Translations under genes and position numbers: made by a program
Source: Gonatopus flavifemur
Lineage: Eukaryota > Arthropoda > Insecta > Hymenoptera > Dryinidae
DNA: 64,000 bases
NCBI GenBank assembly: GCA_018340375.1
Contig: JAFFJZ010000043.1
Coordinates: 434,001-498,000 of the forward strand
Direction of reading: 5' to 3'
In this document: one piece after another, positions 24,070 to 33,559 of the stretch
Layout of the letters: each line of letters opens with the position of its first letter
How positions within the stretch are numbered: position 1 is the first letter of the stretch
Notes under the pieces: generated by a model
The model's database searches: none
What the model was told of the DNA's origin: nothing
What the model saw: only the letters and a program-made list of their open reading frames with translations

Positions 24070-24733
24070 AAATGTGAAATGATCAAGAGACGCGGTAGCG
24101 TCTCGACGCCAAGTACATTAGGACCCTGAAAGAAAAAAAGGATGAAAAAGCATGAGTCGTGCGCTACCGTGTATCTTTACACGAAAATCAAGATTTTCTG
24201 TAGTCAAAAAATCTTTGACCCACAATAACTCATCACACATTGAATTTCACGAAAAAATAATTACACTTCTATTATATAATTCGAATACACATTTTCGATT
24301 AAGCACACTACGAAGTTGATCCGTTCACGCGATCCCGAGATACAAACGTTTCAAATTTTCATGCGATCAAAACATCAGGATTTTTCTTCATCATCATCGC
24401 CACTTTCGATTTATTTTAATCACGATAGCGACTATAGTTTTTTGTCATCGGAATTCGGGAGGGTTTCTTCCATTGGCATAGAGATATTCTGTCTCTTTCC
24501 TTCTTGGGTCATCCAATATTCTGTTCTTCTTCCTTTCTTCCAATATCCAATAGCATTCACTTCAGTTGATGTATATTATAATCCAAACATCCAATAGCGT
24601 GCATTTCAGTGTAGTGTGATCTATACATTGTCAAAACATAAACAAATAACCTGTCAATGAGGCGATGTGTTGATAGGTCATTATAATATTAAAAGAATAA
24701 TTGAAAAATGGATGAATTGTGAATTGCAGGTTA
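24070..24733 (-). repeat. Repeat X, copy 2, outer part
   Basis: This is the reverse complement of 9950-10640. The hairpin at 24087-24104 pairs with 10614-10631, 'cgattaagcacactacgaa' pairs with a block near 10390, and the 24640-24735 unit matches the tandem unit at 9770-10022. The copy is cut at 24733 by the R2-like retrotransposon. Confidence 0.7.
24719..24733. repeat. Target-site duplication of the R2-like element (left)
   Basis: GTGAATTGCAGGTTA is repeated exactly at 28790-28804. The sequence outside the pair joins into the uninterrupted repeat seen near 9895-9945. Confidence 0.9.
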
Positions 24734-25543
24734 ATCAAACTGTATTTATCAAAGAATGCTCCCCAGGGTTTTACCCCCGGGGGCGGTTACAAAATGGCAC
24801 TGAGGCCTGGCTTATAATCTATAGAAAACAACAAAGATACAATAATCATCTGGCTCCAGGAGGTACTCTAGTAAATGGATTATATCCCACCTATGGGCTA
24901 TGGTAGAATTCCAAGTTTAAGCATAGTTTTTGATAATAAAAATGGGTGGCACCACCTGGCCCACCCATATCATATTTGGCTCATTCTTATCAATGGGGTA
25001 CCCCCTGGAGCAACCAGACCTATATACTTAATCTAAACATAAAATAGTAATAATAATTGCCCCCGCGGAGCTATCACAGTGTTATGACTAAATGAATAAA
25101 TATATAAATAGATAAATAAATAAGTACATAGATGAATGAATAAATAAGTGCATAGATAAATAAATAGATACATGAACATATAAATTGTATAAATAAATTG
25201 TATAAATAAATAAAATTGTAAATTGTATGGATAAAATCAGTTATAAATAAAATCAGTTAAAATCTTGACCCTGGCGGCTCGATCACAGATTTTACATGTA
25301 TGACTAGCGGTTAAAAGGCACACCAGGGTCATCCGCGGGGGCCAAGATAAAATCATCGCATGTATAAAATAATATCGCGACACTCACACACTCATTCACA
25401 CTTAATAAGGAAAGAAAAAAGAAAAGTTGCTAGTTGGCAGTGCCATAATTAATCTGCGTGTTTAATAGAAGAAAACGCACTCACACCCACACATAAAAGA
25501 CAAAGAAAAAGATTAACAGAGGAGCGCGCAAGCGTGCGGTGGA
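24734..25543 (-). other. 3' UTR of the R2-like element
   Basis: This contains complementary GC blocks. GCCCCCGCGGA near 25060 can pair with CCGCGGGGGC near 25336, and CCCTGGCGG near 25270 with CCAGGGTC near 25325. AAATA-rich low-complexity sequence lies between (25080-25220). R2-type elements use a folded 3' UTR as the RT recognition signal, so a structured role is likely. That function is inference. Confidence 0.6.
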
Positions 25544-28500
25544 TTAATCGCCCGAAGTTTCTTGAGCCGCTTCAGCTCCAGCTAACCTTCGCGGTGCGGA
25601 CGGCGCCTGATACTGGCGCGCGCCGGAAACATGCTCCACGTATATGTCGCGTGACCAGCGGATGGTCTCCGACACCATGAGGCGGCGCATAAGCTGCGCG
25701 TATCGTGGGCTGATATTGAGCAGCCTAAGGACCCCCTCATTGGACGGGTCCCACGAGCCGAGCGCTCCTATCACGAACGCATGGATAGCAACACGGTACC
25801 CTTTTGAGCGAAGGTGTTCAGCCAGAGGCGTATAGTGTGCAAATTTACGCTCTCTGGCTTCCCACATCGCCTCCCTCCGGTTTTCGAAGGGGATGGTAAC
25901 GTCCACTATCACAATGCTCTTTGAGGGTTCGTGACGTATGACCAAGTCAGGTCTTAAACCCCCAAAGTCGTGATCGACGCCCTCGATCCGCTGGTTGACA
26001 CTTTTCTCCCCCGGGAGACGGCAGGCCGCACTCAGGCGGTCCAGCACAGCGTTATGCCGATACTGGATGGCCGCCGAGTGAGGGGGGCAGTGACAGATGA
26101 CGTGCGGTAAGGTCTCCAGTCCACTACCGCAACGCCGGCAGCGCTTGTCACCATCGCCCCAACGCCTAGCCCCGTTAAGAGGTAGTACATCTAGTCGGGC
26201 ACGATGAATGAACCGCCACTCGGCGAAGCGGGTGAAGCTCCCCGTACGGAAGAAGTGATTAGACACATTCGACCGCACGGAGACATCAGCGACCTTACCC
26301 TGGTCCTTCTTCGCGAGAAGAGAGACCAGGTACCTTTGTGTCACCGCCGCCCTCACCCGATGGATCACCTGCTTCTTGGCGCCAGGTGGAATGACGACAG
26401 GCCGCCCTTCCGCCCCCGGGCACACCAACTGCAGCTCCACTAGTTCGGCAGACCACCTCCAAGTTATCCCAGCCTTCTTGGATTGTCTCATTATGGCGTT
26501 CCGCACTCTCGACCACATGGAGCCCATCTGAGCGTCCCTTCGAAATTCCTCCAGCGAGCCGGAGAGGTATTTCGCCAGGTCTTCACCGGACGCAGGCCTA
26601 CCAATCTTGTCTCTCACCGCCTGACGGAGGGTGTCCCAGGCCAGCATGCTCACCGACTCGTCATCCGCATTCAGAAGTCTGAAGGAATGCGCGACGGTGA
26701 GCACGTCAGCCAAGTCCGCGAGCGGGAGGAGTCCACAGCCACCCTTGCTAGGAGGGATGTAGACCACCTCCGCGCTCGCCCTCTGCGGCAGGTTGAGCCA
26801 AGATTTGACGACCTTTTTGATAAGGTCGTCAGCCGTTTTCAGTGGTTTCTTCTCCACGTGGGCTCCCCTCAGAAGAAAATCCAACCTGGGCAGCAAGAAT
26901 GTCGCCACAGTTTCGATTTTCTGCCAAGGGGCCAAGAGAGAACGGTCCACCATGCCAAGATCCCCAATCAGCTGGTCTATGTCGGAGATTGGGGTCTGCC
27001 TCACCTGGTAGCCCGTTGGCACACCCAGGTGCACGTACGCCTCTTCCGTCTCCAGCGGGTGAATATCCGCCCCCATGAGCCCGAAGACGGTCGGTCGGAC
27101 CCCGCCGCGAGCCGTTCCACCGATGTGAAGGGTCGCACATTTGGCGGGGTTGAACCGCAATCCGATCGACTCGGCCTCGGCCTCCACTGCACTCAGCAGT
27201 TCCCTCATTCCTTCGGGAGTGTCGGCAATGAGTGCCACGTCGTCCGCGTACGCCAGTCGATTACGCCGCTGACCTTGAATCGTATCACCCGCCCCAAGCC
27301 CGTCCAGCTTACGCAGGACGGACTCGAGAGCGAGGTTAAAGGTCACTGGACTCAGTGGACACCCCTGACGGACCCCCCTCCGGATGGGGATGGGACCGGT
27401 GTATCCCTCGGCGGTCCGCACGCGGGTCACGCATTCGTGGTACATGGACTTCCAGATGTTGAGGAAGCCATGTGGCACACCCGAGTGCACCAGGGCGTTC
27501 TCGATGGTCACGTGCGGGACCGATCCAAACGCGTTGGAAAGGTCCAGCCACGCCACCACCGCCTGCTTCTTGTGCCGCTTCGCATCTTGAATGATCTCCT
27601 GCAGCACGGAGTTATGCTCGTAGCATCCCTCGTGCGGCAGGAAACCCTTCTGCGCCGGGTCCAGCCTCCCGTGTCGCACCGCCCATCCCGTCAGTCGGTC
27701 CGCCATGACCGCAGCCATCAGCTTGGGCATGGTGTCGCCCATGGCGAGGGGACGCCAGTTGGACAGGTCGTCTCGGTCGCCCTTCTTGTACACCAACACG
27801 GTGTTTGATGTTTTCCAGGTGTCCGGGATCCGACCTATTCTGTAGCAGGCGTTGAACAGCGACGCTAATAACACCGACCCAGGATCACCCCCCCGCAAAT
27901 CCCTGTAAGTCAGGCCGTCAGGACCAGGCGCCGAATTGGTCATGCGCCTGATCCGACGGTCCACCTCACCGGGCGCGAAGGGGATCTCCAGGGCCTCCGT
28001 GTCCGCACCGTCCAACGCCGCCAACCTGTAGGCGGGAGGGACAGGCTCGAAGGCCTCCTCCCCGGCGTGCACATCCAGGGAGTGCTGCTCTATCCTCTCC
28101 TTCTGCACTTGGCAGTGGTGTGAGGGACCCTGCAGCACCTCCTGGACCGCACGCCGGCGATTCGCCCTGTACGAAGCCTGTATCCTCGTGGCCTCCCGCA
28201 CTGGATCCCGGGCACCGTCCAAGGGACGACCATTGACTTCCCGATCCAGGCGCTCCCCCTCCTCACGTGCTCCACCCACCCTCCCCTCCGGTCTGCGTCC
28301 ACGCATTCCGCCGCCGGGACGTGCGCCGCGACCCGGAGCCGCTCCCCGCGCGCCGGGCGCTCCCCCCGTGTTGGTCGACGCCTGGAAGAACCGTCGGACC
28401 TGGTCCGCCAGCTCCCCCAGAGCCTCGGCCGAGGCGACCGAGTCGGCCGCGAGCACCAGTTGGTCCCGCTCGGCCCGCCGCGCCGCCGCGGTACTCCGGC

Positions 28501-28561
28501 CGCGCACACCCACAGAAGGTGCAGCTTCCGGACCCCGCGACGGGTCGCCCGGGCCTGCCAC
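25544..28561 (-). CDS. R2-like reverse transcriptase / restriction-like endonuclease polyprotein
   Basis: This 1005-codon frame has no internal stop. The RT domain covers about residues 200-460: WLDLSNAFGSV at 338-348, RRGVRQGCPLSP at 394-405 and the catalytic AYADD at 437-441. A CCHC knuckle follows (C808, C811, H820, C825). The PD-(D/E)xK endonuclease has RPD at 870-872, IVDV with D887, and a downstream RKF..Y. The C-terminal GSWDP matches R2-type proteins. By family knowledge the enzyme nicks target DNA and primes reverse transcription at the nick. The frame stays open upstream to a TAG at 28634-28636 but contains no ATG before residue 86 (codon 28304-28306), so the true start is unknown; non-AUG or cap-independent initiation is described for some R2 elements. 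No clear N-terminal zinc finger or Myb domain is visible in this frame. Probably intact, and possibly active. Confidence 0.93.
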   Translation of the reverse strand: MAGPGDPSRGPEAAPSVGVRGRSTAAARRAERDQLVLAADSVASAEALGELADQVRRFFQASTNTGGAPGARGAAPGRGARPGGGMRGRRPEGRVGGAREEGERLDREVNGRPLDGARDPVREATRIQASYRANRRRAVQEVLQGPSHHCQVQKERIEQHSLDVHAGEEAFEPVPPAYRLAALDGADTEALEIPFAPGEVDRRIRRMTNSAPGPDGLTYRDLRGGDPGSVLLASLFNACYRIGRIPDTWKTSNTVLVYKKGDRDDLSNWRPLAMGDTMPKLMAAVMADRLTGWAVRHGRLDPAQKGFLPHEGCYEHNSVLQEIIQDAKRHKKQAVVAWLDLSNAFGSVPHVTIENALVHSGVPHGFLNIWKSMYHECVTRVRTAEGYTGPIPIRRGVRQGCPLSPVTFNLALESVLRKLDGLGAGDTIQGQRRNRLAYADDVALIADTPEGMRELLSAVEAEAESIGLRFNPAKCATLHIGGTARGGVRPTVFGLMGADIHPLETEEAYVHLGVPTGYQVRQTPISDIDQLIGDLGMVDRSLLAPWQKIETVATFLLPRLDFLLRGAHVEKKPLKTADDLIKKVVKSWLNLPQRASAEVVYIPPSKGGCGLLPLADLADVLTVAHSFRLLNADDESVSMLAWDTLRQAVRDKIGRPASGEDLAKYLSGSLEEFRRDAQMGSMWSRVRNAIMRQSKKAGITWRWSAELVELQLVCPGAEGRPVVIPPGAKKQVIHRVRAAVTQRYLVSLLAKKDQGKVADVSVRSNVSNHFFRTGSFTRFAEWRFIHRARLDVLPLNGARRWGDGDKRCRRCGSGLETLPHVICHCPPHSAAIQYRHNAVLDRLSAACRLPGEKSVNQRIEGVDHDFGGLRPDLVIRHEPSKSIVIVDVTIPFENRREAMWEARERKFAHYTPLAEHLRSKGYRVAIHAFVIGALGSWDPSNEGVLRLLNISPRYAQLMRRLMVSETIRWSRDIYVEHVSGARQYQAPSAPRRLAGAEAAQETSGD

Positions 28562-28789
28562 CCCGCCGACCCCGCCCCCCTGGTGGGCCCGCCCGCCGCC
28601 CGGATGACGGCCCCGCCACAGGACGACCTTCCCCTACCCCCTCCCCTGCGAAACGACACCCCCCAACGCCCCGAGCATCCCGCGTACCCCCCCTCGCGTG
28701 GTTTCTCCCGCGTGCCATAGCGCCGAGAGCCACATCGGGACTCAACGCTTCGCATGTCACCGGACTTGCCGCGTCAGCATCTGAAAGAA
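28562..28789 (-). promoter_or_regulatory. 5' region of the R2-like element
   Basis: This very GC-rich leader begins right after the target duplication. R2-group elements often start with an HDV-like self-cleaving ribozyme; I could not draw a convincing fold by eye. A second frame from an ATG at 28758-28760 runs 165 codons and contains a single CTFC pair, so a frameshifted or alternative N-terminus cannot be excluded. Confidence 0.4.
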
Positions 28790-28804
28790 GTGAATTGCAG
28801 GTTA
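28790..28804. repeat. Target-site duplication of the R2-like element (right)
   Basis: Exact repeat of 24719-24733. Repeat X resumes immediately after it (28805-28872) until the DD41D element. Confidence 0.9.
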
Positions 28805-28872
28805 TACTACATTACAGGTATGACAGGTCATTATAACAACAATCGAACGCACACAAATAACCTGGAATTATA

Positions 28873-30908
28873 TACAGGGTGGGGCATTTGAAGTGTCGCG
28901 GGCGTTTTTTCCAGAAATAAAGTGAGATACGAGAAAACTTTTCCGACAAAAGTTGTAGGGTACCGAGGGGGACATCCGATGGTGGCCTTGGCTTTGACCT
29001 CAAATCTCATCTTCAAGGGCATTCTGTGATCAACTCTTGTTTTTTAAATAGCATCTCATATTTTTTACTGCAGATTTGGATTCTAGGTCAAAAACCAAGA
29101 AACTTTTGTCTGAACCATTTTCCTGAAATCCGCAAAGATGGCGCTCTAATCGATATTGTTCCATACTGAATCTGACATTAGAATAACTCGAAAACGAAGG
29201 GTCTTGCAAGGGAATGTTTCGTACAAAAGTTGTCAATACACAACACATTTCAATCGTCTACATTACCACCATTCAGAGCTCACGCGATGTAAACAAACGA
29301 CGGGGTTCAGTGAAAATTCACGATTTTGAAAGTCAGTTTGTCAGTTACATTTGATTATTACTTGGTTTATGACAAATTGGAAATCATGGATATCCGATAC
29401 ACGGTTTCTGAAAAGATCGATATGATCTACATTTACGGTAAAGTGCATAAGAACCCCAGACAAGCGAATGACTTGTATGCAGAACGATTTCCTGAAAGAA
29501 CAACGCCATCCATTAGGTATTTTCAACGCATTACAAAATTATCCTCAGAAACGGGAAGTGTTACAAGGGAAAAACGACATCGAATGAGAACTGTTAGCGG
29601 AGAAAATGCGGAAGTTAATGTACTAGCTGCAGTAGCCAATAATCCACACGTGAGCTCTCCTGAAATTGAACTCCATTCGGGAATTTCTCGAAGAAGTGTT
29701 CTTCGAATACTGAAACGTCGCAAATTCCATCCGTATCACATTTGTTTGCATCAAGACCTTCACGGTGTTGATTTCGAAAATCGTGTACAGTTTTGTCGAT
29801 GGGGTCTAGCGCAAATGCACAATAACAACTTCATCAACATATTATTTTCTGATGAGTCGACGTTCACCAATCATGGTCAAGTAAATCGACATAATATGCA
29901 TTACTGGGCGACAGAAAATCCAAGATGGTTACGTCAAGTAGAGCATCAAAGACAATGGGCTGTGAATGTTTGGTGTGGTATTTTTCGATCTCGAGTGATT
30001 GGACCGTACTTCATTGCAGATACGCTAAATGGAGAGAAGTACAGACATTTCTTAGATCAAGTACTTCCAACATTACTTGGACACATACCTATTCAGGAAC
30101 GATTGAATATGTGGTATCAACACGATGGTTGTCCATCCCATTATGCAGTCACAGCTCGAGAAATATTGGACAGAGATTATCCTGGACGATGGATAGGACG
30201 TCGTGGACCAGTTCATTGGCCTGCCCGTTCTCCGGATCTTACTTCTCCAGATTTTTTTTTATGGGGATACATAAAAGATACAGTTTATCAACAAGTACCG
30301 ACTACACCTGAGAATATGCGTCAACGAATCATCAATGCATGCGCGAGCATCAATGAAGATCTTTTAGCACGAGTTCAGCAATCTTTTGTAAAACGTTTTG
30401 AAATGTGTATTGAAGTCGAAGGCCATCATTTCGAGCATCTACTGCATTAAAATCATCCAAGTAATGTAGACGATTGAAATGTGTTGTGTTTTGTCTGTTA
30501 TACCCCATCACCTCCGTTTCAGTTCAAGGGGTCCCCCTTGGAATCAGACAACTTTTGTCCGAAACATTCTCCTCCAAGACCCTTCGTTTTCGAGTTATTC
30601 TAATGTCAGATTCAGTATGGAACAATATCGATTAGAGCGCCATCTTTGCGGATTTCAGGAAAATGGTTCAGACAAAAGTTTCTTGGTTTTTGACCTAGAA
30701 TCCAAATCTGCAGTAAAAAATATGAGATGCTATTTAAAAAACAAGAGTTGACCTCAGAATGCCCTTGAAGATGAGATTTGAGGTCAAAGCCAAGGCCACC
30801 ATCGGATGTCCCCCTCGATACCCTACAATTTTTGTCCGAAAAATTTTCTCGTATCTCATTTTATTTTTGGAAAAAACGCCCGCGACACTTTAAATGCCCC
30901 ACCCTGTA
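28873..30908 (+). mobile_element. DD41D Tc1/mariner-type transposon, apparently intact copy
   Basis: The termini read TACAGGGTGGGGCATTT on both sides, flanked by TA at 28871-28872 and 30909-30910. The terminal inverted repeats are long: 28873-29264 pairs with 30467-30908, the right arm carrying an extra ~50 bp near 30497-30546. They contain DNA shared by all related copies in the window, such as GGCGCTCTAATCGATA. The element sits in repeat X; the unfilled equivalent is near 9725-9745 in reverse. A second, damaged copy lies at 53116-55132. Confidence 0.92.
29386..30450 (+). CDS. DD41D transposase (IS630/Tc1/mariner superfamily)
   Basis: The frame is open from 29326; the Met at 29386 (MDIRYTV) is preferred because the related element at 48424 starts at the same point. 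The resulting protein is 354 residues. The N-terminal half has two helix-turn-helix-like segments around residues 10-120 (VSSPEIELHSGISRRSVLRI is typical). The DDE domain has FSDEST (D156), QHDGCPSHY (D247) and SPDLTSPDF (D289). Exactly 41 residues separate the last two Asp, the DD41D signature known from the rosa group. It cuts and pastes the element at TA sites. All catalytic residues are present and there is no frame damage, so it may be functional. Confidence 0.9.
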   Translation: MDIRYTVSEKIDMIYIYGKVHKNPRQANDLYAERFPERTTPSIRYFQRITKLSSETGSVTREKRHRMRTVSGENAEVNVLAAVANNPHVSSPEIELHSGISRRSVLRILKRRKFHPYHICLHQDLHGVDFENRVQFCRWGLAQMHNNNFINILFSDESTFTNHGQVNRHNMHYWATENPRWLRQVEHQRQWAVNVWCGIFRSRVIGPYFIADTLNGEKYRHFLDQVLPTLLGHIPIQERLNMWYQHDGCPSHYAVTAREILDRDYPGRWIGRRGPVHWPARSPDLTSPDFFLWGYIKDTVYQQVPTTPENMRQRIINACASINEDLLARVQQSFVKRFEMCIEVEGHHFEHLLH

Positions 30909-33010
30909 TACTTTTATATATGACTTGAAAAAATTCATGAATGGATTAATGAATAAATGATGAAGAGGTTATTTGTAAAAAAAACACAAAAAGTTTGAGA
31001 AAGGTATAAATAAATCTATTTGCTACATTTAGGAAATTGCTATATACACAGGTAAGCTCTGTATGATGTATTATTCATAAAATACAATATTCCTCTACAG
31101 ACAACAGCTCAGCAGAAATACCGTAATGAACAGTCTGCTACTGTTGGTTCTTACCACTAGAACCACAGGCTGATGATCAAATAAATCATACAAGGTCTAG
31201 TCGAAAATAATGATTCAAATTTATGCATTACTTTTTAGGTGAAATCTTATCGGACATACCATAACCCCCTTACAAACAATCTACTATCAGGTTCTCCTGC
31301 TAGAGTCGTTGGAAAATGATCAAATGGATCATATCGAGCATGCTCAAGGGAGAAGATTCAAGTTTATTTGCAATTCCTCCATATACCAGAAAGTCAGAGA
31401 TATATCATAAGTTCTGACGGACAGTCAACTACTGAAGCCTGCCGAAGTAGCTGATCAAAACCAGATGACCAGCTACTTCGGAAGGCTCCACTGTCGATTT
31501 CTCCAATTAAGATCATAGGCAATCGATGGAAAAGATCATACCGAGGCTGCTCAAGGGTGATTATTGAAGTTTGTTTGCTATTTTTTTACAGGCAAAAGTA
31601 TAATGGATATACCATAATCTCTAATGGAATCCACTATTCTGCAATTAGAATCGTAAACAAGTAATGAAACAGAATAGTGAATAGATAATGAATGTAAATT
31701 CAATTATAGCAAGTTTGAAAAACATTCGAAAATGAGGTTAGTCACCGAGCACTTCAGGTATACTAAAATATGACATCCTGAATCAAAATTATGAACTATG
31801 TACAAAATGGTTTCCCTAAATTCTTTGAGTGAAATTACACGTGAATCAAGAAAAAGTAGAAAGGATGCAGGTATACTATACATCTGTATGTTACTTACCA
31901 CCACGATCAATATCATCAGGTAGCATAGAAGGGAAATGAAGAAAAGGCAGAAGTGCAGTGGATATACAAGTCCTTGCATTGAATAATACCACTATCAGAT
32001 TCTTCCAACAGAATCATAGGTGGATGAAGAAAAAGCAAAAAGGATGTAGATGTACCATACATCTGTACGTTAAATCCTACCATGATCATTAGGTAGCGTT
32101 GAAGGAAAATGCAGAAAAGATAGGAGCGCAGTGGATATATCACAAATCTTTGCATCGGGTGCATTCCACTGACCAATTGACGAATGATTAGAGAGACTGT
32201 TTAGGATCAACTCAACGAAAATTAAGCAGATACAATATTCTGATTATAGAAATTATTGCAGAACAACTACAGGTGAACTTCACTGATGTGACTGGATGTG
32301 ACAATTCATTCTGAATGCTTTCTTCCAAAGTTCCATCTTTTCAGTTGTTCCATTCGAGCTGGATTATATTTGTGTTCTTACGAACCATCATTTTTATCTT
32401 TACTTATCTTGGTTTTGGGATGATTCAATTCTCAAATATCATGAATATTAAAAGGAAAATGAAGAAAAGGCAGGAGTGCAGTGGATATACCACAGGTGCT
32501 TGCATTAAGTACACTATTATCAGATTCCTCCAATGAAATCACAGGTAGATGAAGGAGAAGCAAGAAGGATGCATGTCACCATACATCTTTATGTTACGTA
32601 CCACAATGATCGATGTCATTAGGCAGCGTCATAGGAAGATGAAGAAAAGGCAGAAGTGCAGTGGATATACAAGTCCTTGCATTGAATAATACCACTATCA
32701 CATTCTTCCAACAGAATCATAGGTGGATGAAGAAAAAGCGAAAAGGATGTTGATGTACCATACATCTGTACGTTAAATCCTACCATGATCATTAGGTAGC
32801 GTTGAAGGAAAATGCAGAAAAAATAGGAGCGCAGTGGATATACCACAAATCCTTGCATCGGGTGCATTCCACTGACCAATTGACGAATGAGAGAGAGACT
32901 GTTTAGGATCAACTCAACGAAAATTGAGCAGATACAACATTCTGATTATAGAAATTGTTGCAGAACAACTACAGGTCAACTTGACTGATCTGACACGATG
33001 TGACAATCCA
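30909..33010 (-). repeat. Repeat X copy 2 (inner part) and monomer repeats
   Basis: 30909-31700 continues the reverse complement of 9000-9740. 31700-33010 has units of roughly 150-175 bp with 'gcagtggatataccac', 'gaagaaaaggcag' and 'catacatctgtacgtta'. Single-copy-like spacers at 32190-32440 and 32880-33013 recur reversed at 38875-39110. This forms the left arm of palindrome B. Confidence 0.7.
31431..31492. mobile_element. 62 bp foldback related to the element at 45763
   Basis: ACTGAAGCCTGCCGAAGTAG and its complement ending GGAAGGCTCCACT leave a loop of only ~14 bp. The arms match those of the element at 45763-45875. The parallel repeat near 9195-9215 lacks this block, so it is an insertion. 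Confidence 0.7.
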
Positions 33011-33013
33011 TTC

Positions 33014-33381
33014 ACGGAGAAAAAGGAATTCGCTGTGGCAGCGAAATCTACTTTTGCTGGGTTCCTTTTGCCAGAGCAGCAGATTTTTTGCTGTGACAGG
33101 AACTATTTGCTGTTCCAGCAATCTTGTTAGCTGCGACAGCGAATTTTTAGCTGAGGCAGCAAAAAATGTTTGCTATCCCAGCAAAATTTGTTTGCTATTC
33201 TATATATAATACTGAAAATTTGCTGGCGGAGCAAACATTTTTTGCTGCCACAGCTAAAAAATTGCTGTCGTAGCTAACACGATTGCTGTTATAGCAAATT
33301 CTTAGCTAGGTCAGCAAAAAATTTTGCTATTCTATATATAATACCTCGATTTGCTGCGTCAGCAAATTTTTTCTCTCCGTG
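33014..33381. mobile_element. Short element of mini-palindromes, ACGGAGAAAAA termini
   Basis: It begins ACGGAGAAAAA and ends TTTTTTCTCTCCGTG. The flanks share TTC at 33011-33013 and 33382-33384. The unfilled paralogue at 32300-32320 reads straight through with a single TTC at 32309-32311. The interior is largely built of short palindromes of the form GCTG..CAGC with AAA or TTT between, plus two copies of TATATATAATAC. Confidence 0.88.
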
Positions 33382-33559
33382 TTCTGAATGTTTTCTTCCA
33401 AAGTTCCATCTTTTCAGTTGTGCCATTCAAGCTGGATTATATTTGTGTTCTTACAATCCATCATTTATATCTTTACTTATTTTGGTTTTGGAATGATTCA
33501 ATTCTCAAATATCATGAATATTGAATGGTTTGGATATTTCATACAATATTGCTTTTGAA

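Larger units (their letters stand above)
24734..28789 (-). mobile_element. R2-like non-LTR retrotransposon, full-length by flanking duplication
   Basis: A 4.06 kb GC-rich block stands out from its AT-rich surroundings and is bounded by a 15 bp duplication. The 5' end is at 28789 and the 3' end at 24734. It has one long ORF, an ~810 bp 3' UTR and no poly-A tail. The domain order (RT, CCHC knuckle, restriction-like endonuclease) is that of the R2 superfamily. R2 itself targets 28S rDNA, and there is no rDNA here: the target is a dispersed repeat. Confidence 0.92.

Noticed and set aside
26483..27808. 441-codon plus-strand open frame
   Set aside because: It is antisense to the R2-like RT domain. 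High GC content suppresses stop codons on both strands, and no protein motif is present.
28738..28789. Hammerhead or HDV-like ribozyme at the R2-like 5' end
   Set aside because: I could not draw the required conserved core by eye; kept only as something to test.
28187..28836. Several proline/arginine-rich frames on both strands
   Set aside because: Compositional by-products of the GC-rich 5' region of the R2-like element.
29030..29248. Minus-strand frame repeated near 53272 and, as plus strand, near 30479 and 54703
   Set aside because: It is the terminal inverted repeat of the DD41D elements read as protein.
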